This document shows positions 1 through 5,853 of a stretch of 9,512 nt of DNA, piece after piece. The translations under genes and the position numbers were made by a program. Each line of letters starts with the position of its first letter. The stretch's first letter is position 1. Source of the stretch: an uncultured Faecalibacterium sp. (GTDB taxonomy: Bacteria; Bacillota; Clostridia; Oscillospirales; Ruminococcaceae). The stretch is from the NCBI GenBank assembly GCA_945982465.1, contig CAMFSB010000041.1:1-9512 (forward strand). The letters are read 5' to 3'. The notes beneath the pieces are model-generated. The model saw nothing but the letters and a program-made list of their open reading frames with translations. It was not told the DNA's origin and did no database searches.

Positions 1-410
1 AGAACCTGACCGCGCTGGAAAATGTGGAGCTGGCCAGCGAGATCTGCCGCGACCCACTGGATGCGGCCAAAACCTTACAGGAAGTGGGCCTGGGCGAGCG
101 TATGCAGAACTTCCCGGCGCAGCTTTCGGGCGGCGAGCAGCAGCGCGTGTCCATTGCCCGCGCCCTGGCCAAAAACCCCAAGCTGCTTTTGTGTGACGAA
201 CCCACCGGCGCGCTGGACTACAAAACCGGCAAGGCGGTGCTGGCGCTGTTGCAGGATACCTGCCGGCAGACGGGCCGCACCGTGGTGGTCATCACCCACA
301 ACACGGCGATCACTGCCATGGCGGACCGCATCATTCAGGTAAAAAGCGGCCGCATTCTTTCCAATGAGGTAAATCAGAACCCGATACCTGTAGAGCAGAT
401 CGAGTGGTGA
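1..410 (+). CDS. ABC transporter ATP-binding protein, MacB/LolD type (5' partial)
   Basis: This is the ATPase subunit of an ABC transporter, truncated by the left edge of the window. The reading frame is open from base 3 and ends with TGA at 408-410, leaving about 135 residues; whole family members are about 220-260 residues. The fragment opens with [11 protein letters not shown], the stretch just after the Q-loop in MacB/LolD/FtsE-type ATPases, so Walker A and the Q-loop lie outside. Visible are the ABC signature LSGGEQQRV (123-149), Walker B LLLCDE (183-200) followed by the D-loop PTGALD, and the switch histidine in ITHN (codon 297-299). The PTGALD form is typical of ATPases that partner FtsX-type permeases. 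Such a permease starts 4 nt after the stop, so the two almost certainly form one complex and are translated together. The substrate cannot be told from this half. Confidence 0.93.
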   Translation, partial: NLTALENVELASEICRDPLDAAKTLQEVGLGERMQNFPAQLSGGEQQRVSIARALAKNPKLLLCDEPTGALDYKTGKAVLALLQDTCRQTGRTVVVITHNTAITAMADRIIQVKSGRILSNEVNQNPIPVEQIEW

Positions 411-414
411 GACC

Positions 415-3400
415 GTGTTGAACAAAACCTACAAAAAGAATATCCTGCGGGAGATCCGCAGCACGCGCAGTCGGTTCTTTTCCATTTTCGGCATCGTGAT
501 GCTGGGCGTGGTGATGCTGACCGGCCTGATGAGCGTGGCGCCCGATATGCGCAGCGCAGGGGACGCCTATTTCCGCGAAAGCAACCTGTGCGATCTGCGT
601 ATTATTTCCACGCTGGGGCTTACGCAGGAAGATGTGCGTGAGATCGGGGCGGTCGAGGGCGTGCACAGCGTGATGCCGGTCAAAAGCGTGGACGCGGAGG
701 TGCAAAACGCCATCGGCGACACGCTCATCATGCGGGCACAGGCTTTGCCGCAGACCATGGACGAGACCGACGACGCGTACATCAACCGCCTGATGCTGAA
801 AGAGGGCCGCCTGCCCGAAGCGGCCAATGAGTGCGCGGTCCACCCGTTGGGCTTTGTGGCCGGCATTGCGCTGGGCGACACGATCACGCTGCCCGAGCAG
901 GCCGATGGCCTGGCTGGCTGTACCTATACGGTGGTGGGCATCGTGCAGACGCCCACCAATTTTTCCATTGATACCGAAAGCACGACCGTGGGCGACGGCA
1001 GCCTGGATTTTCTGGCCTTTATGCGGCCCGACCAGCTTATGCTTACGGCCGATTATTACACCACCTGCTACCTTACCGTCGAGGGGGCGGCTTCCGTCAG
1101 CACCTACACCAGCGAGTATGATGATCTTATTGCGCCGGTGGCGGACCGGCTGGAACAGCTTGGCTCTGTGCGGACCGTGCTGCGCCGCGAGCAGGTGGTA
1201 GGGGACGCCCAGGCGGAACTGGATAAAGCAAAGCGGGAATACGAGGACCAGAAAGCCGAGGCGGAACAAAAGCTGGCCGACGCCCGGGCTGAGCTGGAAC
1301 AGGCCGAGCAAAAGCTGGCCGACGCCCGCAAAAAGCTGGAGAAGGGCGAAAAGGAGTATACCGACGGCCAGCGGCAGCTGGCGCAGCAAAAGCAGCAGCT
1401 GCCCGATACGCTGCAAAGCGGCGCCGATCAGGTGCTGATCAGCGAGCAGCAGGTGCTGGATTTTGAGGATCGGACCGATCAGATCGCCCTTGCGGTGGAG
1501 ATGCTGAAGATCATGCAGCCCACGCTGGAATACGCCGGCAGCATGCTGGACAGCGCCGCCGAGCAGATCGCCCGGCTCGACCCGGACGACCCGAACCTGG
1601 AATATTACCAGCGCGCATACGACAGCGCCCGCAGCCTGTACGATACGATCAGCGGCAAAATGCAGGAGTATCAGGCGCAGTTGGACGCCGTCAAGCAGCA
1701 GCTGTATGCGCAGGGGCTGATCACTTCGCCAGATATCTCCAACGAGGAACTGCAGGCGCAGTGCAGCGCCGTGCTGAAAAAAATGAAGTTGGCGCTGACC
1801 CAAGGCCAGCTTTCCATTTCCACGGCCACGGCCGCCGCATATGCCGCGTTTGAACAGGCCGAGCAGCAGTTGGCCGATGCACGGGCCGAACTGGACGAGG
1901 GCTGGCAGCAATACGACAGCGGCTGTGCCGAGCTGGAGGACGGCTGGCAGCAATACCGGGACTCCAAGGCTGAGGCCGACCGGAAGCTAGCGGACGCCGC
2001 CGACCAGATCACCGACGCGCAGGAGACCATCGACGACATTGCCGCCTGTGAGTGGTATGTGCTGGACCGGGATACGTTGACCAGCTTTGTCACCTTTGAG
2101 CAGAACGCCGACCGGATCGCCGATATTGCAAAGGTGTTCCCGGTGTTCTTCTTCCTGGTGGCGGCGCTGGTGGCGCTGACCACCATGACCCGCATGGTGG
2201 AGGAAAACCGGCTCCAGATCGGTGCGCTCAAGGCGCTGGGCTATTCCGAACAGGCGATCACGGCCAAATACCTGATCTATGCGCTTTTGGCCAGTTCGCT
2301 GGGGGCGCTGGCAGGCATCCTTGTGGGCTTTTCCGGCTTCCCGGCGGTGATCTGGTATGCCTATTCCATCATGTATCAGGTGCCGGGCTTTAAGCTGATC
2401 TATTACCCCTGGCTCATTGTGGTCAGCCTGGTGGCCAGCACGGCCGTGATCTCGGCGGCAACGCTCAATGTCTGCCGCGCCAGCTTGTCCGAACGGCCGG
2501 CCAGCCTGCTGATGCCCAAGGCGCCAGCCGCAGGCAAACGCATCTTTTTGGAGTACATCACGCCGCTGTGGCAGCGCATGTCTTTCTCGTACAAGGTCAC
2601 AGCGCGCAATCTGCTGCGGTATAAAAAGCGCTTCTTTATGACGGTGATCGGCGTGGCCGGCTGCACGGCGCTGCTGCTGGTGGGCTTTGGTTTGCAGGAT
2701 TCCATCATGGAGGTGGTGGACTATCAGTTTGAGGAGCTGAACCACTATGACCTCAGCATCACCATCACCTCCGAAAAGGCGCTCGAGATCGAGCGCGGCC
2801 TGTCGGATATTCTGGCGGACCGCACCGCCATCGAGAGCAGCGGCCTGTATTACAGCAAAACCGTCACGGTATGCAATGCCGAAGGCGAGGAGAGCAGCAT
2901 GACGCTGATGCTGGCGCAGGACCCACAGCAGCTGGCACAGTACTTCACGTTCCGCACCCGCCGCGGGCATGACCCCATTCCTTTTGACGAGAACAGCGTA
3001 ATCCTGACTGAAAAAACCGCCGAAACCCTGGGGGTGGATGTGGGCGACAGCATTTGGCTCGAAACCGAATCCGGCCGCGTGGCGCTTACCGTGACCGGAA
3101 TCACCGAAAATTACGTTTTCAGCCGGAGCTTTGTGGGCAGCACGGCGTCCCAGCCTGCGGTGGGCGAGTTGCCGGCGTGGAACACCGTTCTGGCAAAATC
3201 TGCCGTGGAAGAAAGCGAGAGCGCCCGCACGGCGCTCACCGAGCGCATTCTGCAGCAGAATTATGTTTCCGGCGCCGTGTTCATCGAGGACGCCTCCAGC
3301 ACCTTTACCAACGTGATCAGCTGCATCAATTATGTGGTGCTGCTGGTCATTGCCTGCGCGGCGGCGCTGGCGGCCATTGTGCTGTACAACCTGATCAATA

Positions 3401-3726
3401 TCAACATCGCCGAGCGCAAAAAGGAGCTGGCCACCATCAAGGTGCTGGGCTTTTACGACCGCGAGGTGCACCGCTATATCTTCCGCGAGATCGATATTCT
3501 GGCGTTCATCGGTTCGCTGGTGGGGCTGGGGATTGGCGCGCCGCTGCACCAATTCATCATCCGCACGGTCGAGATCGACCAGATGATGTTCATCCGGAGC
3601 ATTTCGCTGTCCAGTTATGTGTACAGCGTGGTGCTGACCATGGTGTTTACCGTGGCGGTCAGTTTGTGGATGCGCCGCCAGGTCAATGCCATCAGCATGG
3701 TGGAAAGCATGAAAGCGCCGGAATAA
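415..3726 (+). CDS. Large FtsX/MacB-type ABC permease with extracytoplasmic coiled-coil insertion
   Basis: This 1103-residue membrane subunit pairs with the ATPase just upstream. About eight membrane segments are seen: residues ~20-42, ~574-592, ~619-640, ~666-685, ~742-763, ~972-995, ~1028-1048 and ~1068-1087. That is two FtsX units (one anchor helix plus three core helices each) in one chain, so one polypeptide may replace the usual permease dimer. Residues ~43-262 resemble a MacB-type extracytoplasmic domain. Residues ~263-545 form a long helical insertion: two heptad-rich arms (~263-325 and ~482-545) around a less regular middle, as in an antiparallel hairpin stalk. The cytoplasmic motifs ENRLQIGALKALGYS and AERKKELATIKVLGF are the conserved FtsX coupling segments. 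The start is GTG 415 or TTG 418; SD-like GGTGAG (406-411) is better spaced from TTG. MacB-family systems move peptides, lipids or lipoproteins or transmit force across the envelope; the role here is unknown. Confidence 0.93.
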   Translation: MLNKTYKKNILREIRSTRSRFFSIFGIVMLGVVMLTGLMSVAPDMRSAGDAYFRESNLCDLRIISTLGLTQEDVREIGAVEGVHSVMPVKSVDAEVQNAIGDTLIMRAQALPQTMDETDDAYINRLMLKEGRLPEAANECAVHPLGFVAGIALGDTITLPEQADGLAGCTYTVVGIVQTPTNFSIDTESTTVGDGSLDFLAFMRPDQLMLTADYYTTCYLTVEGAASVSTYTSEYDDLIAPVADRLEQLGSVRTVLRREQVVGDAQAELDKAKREYEDQKAEAEQKLADARAELEQAEQKLADARKKLEKGEKEYTDGQRQLAQQKQQLPDTLQSGADQVLISEQQVLDFEDRTDQIALAVEMLKIMQPTLEYAGSMLDSAAEQIARLDPDDPNLEYYQRAYDSARSLYDTISGKMQEYQAQLDAVKQQLYAQGLITSPDISNEELQAQCSAVLKKMKLALTQGQLSISTATAAAYAAFEQAEQQLADARAELDEGWQQYDSGCAELEDGWQQYRDSKAEADRKLADAADQITDAQETIDDIAACEWYVLDRDTLTSFVTFEQNADRIADIAKVFPVFFFLVAALVALTTMTRMVEENRLQIGALKALGYSEQAITAKYLIYALLASSLGALAGILVGFSGFPAVIWYAYSIMYQVPGFKLIYYPWLIVVSLVASTAVISAATLNVCRASLSERPASLLMPKAPAAGKRIFLEYITPLWQRMSFSYKVTARNLLRYKKRFFMTVIGVAGCTALLLVGFGLQDSIMEVVDYQFEELNHYDLSITITSEKALEIERGLSDILADRTAIESSGLYYSKTVTVCNAEGEESSMTLMLAQDPQQLAQYFTFRTRRGHDPIPFDENSVILTEKTAETLGVDVGDSIWLETESGRVALTVTGITENYVFSRSFVGSTASQPAVGELPAWNTVLAKSAVEESESARTALTERILQQNYVSGAVFIEDASSTFTNVISCINYVVLLVIACAAALAAIVLYNLININIAERKKELATIKVLGFYDREVHRYIFREIDILAFIGSLVGLGIGAPLHQFIIRTVEIDQMMFIRSISLSSYVYSVVLTMVFTVAVSLWMRRQVNAISMVESMKAPE
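1261..1344 (+). repeat. Tandem 14-residue coiled-coil repeat in the permease (arm 1)
   Basis: Two consecutive 42-nt units encode AEQKLADARAELEQ and AEQKLADARKKLEK (residues 283-296 and 297-310). A 19-nt core is identical at 1268-1286 and 1310-1328. Fourteen residues equal two heptads, so the repeat keeps coiled-coil register. A third relative, AEQQLADARAELDE, begins at residue 482 (nt 1858) in the second arm and shares a 14-nt identical stretch (1297-1310 and 1852-1865). Confidence 0.85.
1894..1977 (+). repeat. Tandem 14-residue repeat in the permease (arm 2)
   Basis: Two 42-nt units encode DEGWQQYDSGCAEL and EDGWQQYRDSKAEA (from residues 494 and 508). The 15-nt core ggctggcagcaatac occurs at 1900-1914 and 1942-1956. 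The period matches arm 1, again two heptads, which suggests both arms grew by in-register duplication. Confidence 0.8.
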
Positions 3727-3740
3727 TAGCCCGGGAAACC

Positions 3741-3780
3741 AAAATGGCCGCCGCCTTGCGGAGAACGCGGCGGCCGTTTT
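3741..3780 (+). terminator. Intrinsic terminator after the large permease
   Basis: The left arm 3741-3754 (aaaatggccgccgc) pairs with 3767-3780 (gcggcggccgtttt) over 14 bp, one of them a T-G wobble, around a 12-nt loop. The stem core is nearly pure GC and ends in TTTT. The A-run on the left arm means it could also act on the opposite strand. It begins 14 nt after the permease stop codon. Confidence 0.85.
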
Positions 3781-3796
3781 GTCTGCTGTAAAAAAA

Positions 3797-3802
3797 GGGG
3801 AG
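3797..3802 (+). promoter_or_regulatory. Ribosome binding site of the YkgJ-family gene
   Basis: GGGGAG lies 6 nt before ATG 3809. It decides for this ATG over an in-frame TTG at 3779, which lies inside the preceding terminator hairpin. Confidence 0.7.
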
Positions 3803-3808
3803 AGGACC

Positions 3809-4576
3809 ATGAAGGACAGCCAGGTGGATCTGTGCGGCGAGATCGGCCGCGGGGAGGACGAGAGTTTCCCGCTGCTGGCGCCGGAGGACATTTTTGAATT
3901 TGCATGCAGCGGCTGCGGCGGCTGCTGCCGCGGGCGGGAGGATATCGTGCTTTCCGGCTATGACCTGTACCGCATCTGTGCGCGGCTGCGCCTGCCGCCG
4001 GCGGTGGTCATCCGGGGGTACTGCCGCCATTATATCGGCAGAAACAGCCGGCTGCCCGTGGTGCGGCTGCAGCCGCTGGCCGCCGAACACGGCAACTGCC
4101 CGTTTTTATACCGGAACCGGTGCAGCATCCACGACGCCGAGCCGCTGGTCTGCGCGCTGTATCCGCTGGGCCAGCAGATCGGGCTGGACGGTACGGTGGC
4201 CTATTTTGCCCAGCCGGTAGACTGCGGCGGCCAGATCATCCGCGCCAAATGCCGCGACCACCTGGCCCGCTACGGTGTGGCCGAGCGAGAGAGCATCGAT
4301 GTGCGCTGGGCTGCATCCGGCTTTCAAAGCGGATGCGGCAGTTGGAAGCTGCATTGGCGCCCGCGCAGTGCAAAATGGCCCAGTTCAAGATCTATCAGGC
4401 GCTGTACCTTTCGCTGGAATGGGAAAAACCGTATCTTCCGCAGCTGGAGCAGGCCCTCTGCGCGTTGGACGCTTATTTGGACAAGGCGGCTGCCCGGGCG
4501 GTTCAAAAACAATAAATTTGTAAGGTTTGCCGAAAATATGGCAAATATTTTGGGGCGTAAAGCGTTGATTTTGTAA
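3809..4576 (+). CDS. YkgJ-family cysteine-cluster protein, apparently frameshifted near 4317
   Basis: As read, this encodes 255 residues, of which about the first 170 look genuine. Cysteine motifs are CSGCGGCC (residues 33-40), then CPFLYRNRCSIHDAEPLVCALYP (from residue 97), and later cysteines at 139 and 148. This is the CxxCxxCC pattern of the YkgJ/FliB-like zinc- or iron-sulfur-binding family (PF03692), whose biochemical role is mostly unknown. After about residue 170 the sequence becomes rich in W, R and S (for example SWKLHWRPRSAKW), typical of out-of-frame reading. The expected helical C-terminus is in the frame one base back and stops at 4515. Restoring one base near 4316-4318 gives a protein of about 235 residues. 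The gene may be a recent pseudogene, or the base may be a sequencing error. ATG 3809 is chosen for its ribosome binding site. There are only 28 nt between the preceding terminator and this start. Confidence 0.8.
   Translation: MKDSQVDLCGEIGRGEDESFPLLAPEDIFEFACSGCGGCCRGREDIVLSGYDLYRICARLRLPPAVVIRGYCRHYIGRNSRLPVVRLQPLAAEHGNCPFLYRNRCSIHDAEPLVCALYPLGQQIGLDGTVAYFAQPVDCGGQIIRAKCRDHLARYGVAERESIDVRWAASGFQSGCGSWKLHWRPRSAKWPSSRSIRRCTFRWNGKNRIFRSWSRPSARWTLIWTRRLPGRFKNNKFVRFAENMANILGRKALIL
4318..4515 (+). pseudogene. Displaced C-terminal part of the YkgJ-family gene
   Basis: Reading from CGG at 4318 gives 65 residues starting RLSKRMRQLEAALAPAQCKM and containing FKIYQALYLSLEWEKPYLPQ, then stopping at TAA 4513-4515. 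It is a well-behaved, largely helical sequence with no start codon or ribosome binding site of its own. It joins naturally to residue ~170 of the upstream frame (VRWAAS then RLSKRMRQ) if one base is restored. I therefore treat it as the true C-terminus of the YkgJ-family gene rather than a separate gene. Confidence 0.7.
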
Positions 4577-4586
4577 AGTTTCCCGA
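4517..4586 (+). repeat. 17-bp imperfect direct repeat upstream of the importer operon
   Basis: TTTGTAAGGTTTGCCGA (4517-4533) and TTTGTAAAGTTTCCCGA (4570-4586) match at 15 of 17 positions with starts 53 bp apart, about five helical turns. The second copy ends directly before the proposed -35 box at 4587. Short GTAAAG strings recur at 4557 and 4624. The placement suits a regulator-binding site, but no known operator was recognised. Confidence 0.5.
4526..4545 (+). terminator. Small palindrome, possible weak terminator or operator
   Basis: TTTGCC (4526-4531) and GGCAAA (4540-4545) form a perfect 6-bp inverted repeat around an 8-nt AT-rich spacer, followed by TATTTT. It lies 10 nt beyond the reconstructed stop of the YkgJ-family gene, so it could be a weak terminator. 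It also overlaps one copy of a 17-bp direct repeat, so a protein-binding site is equally possible. Confidence 0.35.
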
Positions 4587-4615
4587 TTGTTTTGCGCTTC
4601 AAAATGTGATATACT
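4587..4615 (+). promoter_or_regulatory. Putative sigma-A promoter of the ABC importer operon
   Basis: TTGTTT (4587-4592) stands 17 bp upstream of TATACT (4610-4615), which is preceded by TGA as an extended -10. Transcription would start near 4621-4623, leaving a leader of about 105 nt before ATG 4727. The surrounding DNA is much more AT-rich than the genes. Confidence 0.6.
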
Positions 4616-4630
4616 TCACACTCGTAAAGT

Positions 4631-4670
4631 GCAGGACACAAAAGTGCGCCTGTGGCTTCTTTTCAGAGCC
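4631..4670 (+). promoter_or_regulatory. Possible structured 5' leader (two adjacent hairpins)
   Basis: The first hairpin pairs 4631-4635 with 4649-4653 and 4637-4639 with 4644-4646 around an AAAA loop. The second pairs 4654-4658 with 4666-4670. Both are short. No T-box motif, run of Trp codons or known riboswitch core was recognised, so any regulatory role is a guess. Confidence 0.25.
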
Positions 4671-4710
4671 TGTGCTGGAAAGTATATTGCTGTAAACAGA
4701 TCTAATGAGT

Positions 4711-4716
4711 GAGGAG
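4711..4716 (+). promoter_or_regulatory. Ribosome binding site of the substrate-binding lipoprotein gene
   Basis: GAGGAG lies 10 nt before ATG 4727 but only 1 nt before ATG 4718, and it overlaps an in-frame GTG at 4709. This favours ATG 4727, which also gives a standard compact signal peptide. Confidence 0.6.
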
Positions 4717-4726
4717 TATGAGTTTT

Positions 4727-5755
4727 ATGCGTAAAATTTCCCGTCGTTCGTTCCTGACCGCTGCCGCAGCGGTCACCGCAGCCGGCCTGCTGGCCGGCTG
4801 CGGCGGTGAGTCTTCTTCTTCGTCGGCTGCTTCTTCCACCGTGGCTTCGTCTGCGGCCGGCAGCGTGTCTGCCGCCAAGACCTACAAGGTGGGTGTCTGC
4901 CAGCTGGTGCAGCATCCCGCGCTGGATGCCGCGACTCAGGGCTTCAAGGATGTGCTGAGCGATAAGCTGGGCGATGCGGTCACCTATGTGGATGGCAACG
5001 CCTCTGGCGACAGCGCCAACTGCTCCACCATCATCGACGGCTTTTTGTCTGAGGGCGTGGACCTGATCCTGGCCAACGCCACCGCTCCGCTGCAGGCTGC
5101 CGCCGCGGCCACCGCTGATATCCCCGTGCTGGGCACTTCGGTCACCGATTACGCCACGGCCCTGGATATCGAGGATTGGACCGGCACGGTGGGCAGCAAC
5201 ATCTCCGGCACCTCGGATCTGGCTCCGCTGGATCAGCAAGCCGCCATGCTGAAGGAGCTGTTCCCCGATGCCAAGACCGTCGGCTTGCTGTACTGCTCCG
5301 GCGAGCCCAACTCGGTGTATCAGTGCACCGTGATCGAGGGCTATCTGACCGGCTACGGCTACGATGTGGAGTGGTACTCCTTCAACGATACCAACGATGT
5401 CAACTCTGTGGCGCAGACCGCCGCCGATAACAGCGATGTCATCTACATCCCCACCGACAACACCGCCGCTTCCAACACCGAGGCAATCGCCAATGTGCTG
5501 ATTCCCGCCGGCGTACCTGCTGTTACGGGTGAAGAGGGTATCTGCGCCGGCTGCGGCGTGGCCACGTTGTCCATCAGCTACTACGACCTGGGCGCTGCCA
5601 CGGGTGAGATGGCGTACGAGATCCTGGTTGAGGGCGCCGACATCACCACGATGCCTGTGCAGTACGCGCCGGAAGTCACCAAAAAGTACAACGCTGCCAA
5701 CGCGGAAGCGCTGAACGTGGCGATCCCCGCTGATTACAAGGCCATTGAGGGCTGA
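4727..5755 (+). CDS. ABC importer substrate-binding lipoprotein (COG2984 / TrpX-like)
   Basis: This 342-residue ligand-binding lipoprotein belongs to the ABC_sub_bind family (PF04392), whose studied members bind aromatic amino acids such as tryptophan or phenylalanine. The signal peptide starts MRKISRRSFLTA, has a hydrophobic core and ends in the lipobox LAGC, with Cys25 as the lipidated residue. SRRSFL resembles a twin-arginine motif. A Ser/Ala-rich linker (~29-50) follows, then two lobes. Family-like stretches are QLVQHPALDAATQGF (59-73), GTSVTDYATAL (136-146), LLYCSGEPNSVYQ (187-199), YIPTDNTAASNTEAIANVLI (240-259) and TGEEGICAGCGVATLSISYYDLG (from 267). Codon use favours GCT/GCC and GAT more than its neighbours, which fits high expression. 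It is the first gene of the importer operon and is separated from the permease by a hairpin. The ligand is inferred only from the family. Confidence 0.93.
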   Translation: MRKISRRSFLTAAAAVTAAGLLAGCGGESSSSSAASSTVASSAAGSVSAAKTYKVGVCQLVQHPALDAATQGFKDVLSDKLGDAVTYVDGNASGDSANCSTIIDGFLSEGVDLILANATAPLQAAAAATADIPVLGTSVTDYATALDIEDWTGTVGSNISGTSDLAPLDQQAAMLKELFPDAKTVGLLYCSGEPNSVYQCTVIEGYLTGYGYDVEWYSFNDTNDVNSVAQTAADNSDVIYIPTDNTAASNTEAIANVLIPAGVPAVTGEEGICAGCGVATLSISYYDLGAATGEMAYEILVEGADITTMPVQYAPEVTKKYNAANAEALNVAIPADYKAIEG

Positions 5756-5774
5756 TCTGCCGGATCTGATACGG

Positions 5775-5813
5775 AAAACAGAGAAAAAGGGGTTCTCTTT
5801 TTCTCTGTTTTTT
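5775..5813 (+). terminator. Intrinsic terminator/attenuator between lipoprotein and permease genes
   Basis: Positions 5775-5789 (aaaacagagaaaaag) and 5797-5811 (ctttttctctgtttt) are perfect 15-bp complements around a 7-nt loop, with six T at 5808-5813. It starts 20 nt after the lipoprotein stop and ends 40 nt before the permease start. No good promoter lies between, so partial read-through probably feeds the permease and ATPase genes at a lower level. Confidence 0.85.
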
Positions 5814-5840
5814 GTTAGAATAGCAAAGTAAGTATTTTTT

Positions 5841-5847
5841 GGGGAGG
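5841..5847 (+). promoter_or_regulatory. Ribosome binding site of the importer permease gene
   Basis: GGGGAGG stands 6 nt before ATG 5854. It fixes this start over an in-frame TTG at 5839 that overlaps the site itself. Confidence 0.75.
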
Positions 5848-5853
5848 AATCGT

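Noticed and set aside
331..1953. Long open frame on the minus strand opposite the large permease (540 codons)
   Set aside because: It mirrors the permease coding strand. It is rich in H, R, Q and L without recognisable domains, as expected from GC-rich third positions. It has no independent ribosome binding site.
1987..3891. Second long minus-strand open frame opposite the permease (634 codons)
   Set aside because: It has the same antisense composition, crosses the terminator hairpin into the next gene, and shows no protein-family motif.
3894..4220. Open frame encoding an alanine run
   Set aside because: It comes from the GC-rich codons of the CSGCGGCC motif read in another frame, inside the YkgJ-family gene.
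4316..4335. Programmed -1 frameshifting at the YkgJ gene break
   Set aside because: No X XXY YYZ slippery heptamer in the zero frame, no clear downstream stimulatory structure, and the family is not known for recoding. A deletion or sequencing error is simpler.
4516..4726. T-box, tryptophan attenuator or purine-type riboswitch ahead of the importer
   Set aside because: No conserved T-box sequence, no short leader peptide with consecutive Trp codons, and no purine-aptamer core was found.
5812..5840. Promoter between the lipoprotein and permease genes (TTGTTA and TATTTT)
   Set aside because: The spacer is only about 15 bp, the -10 is poor, and the start would fall in the ribosome binding site.
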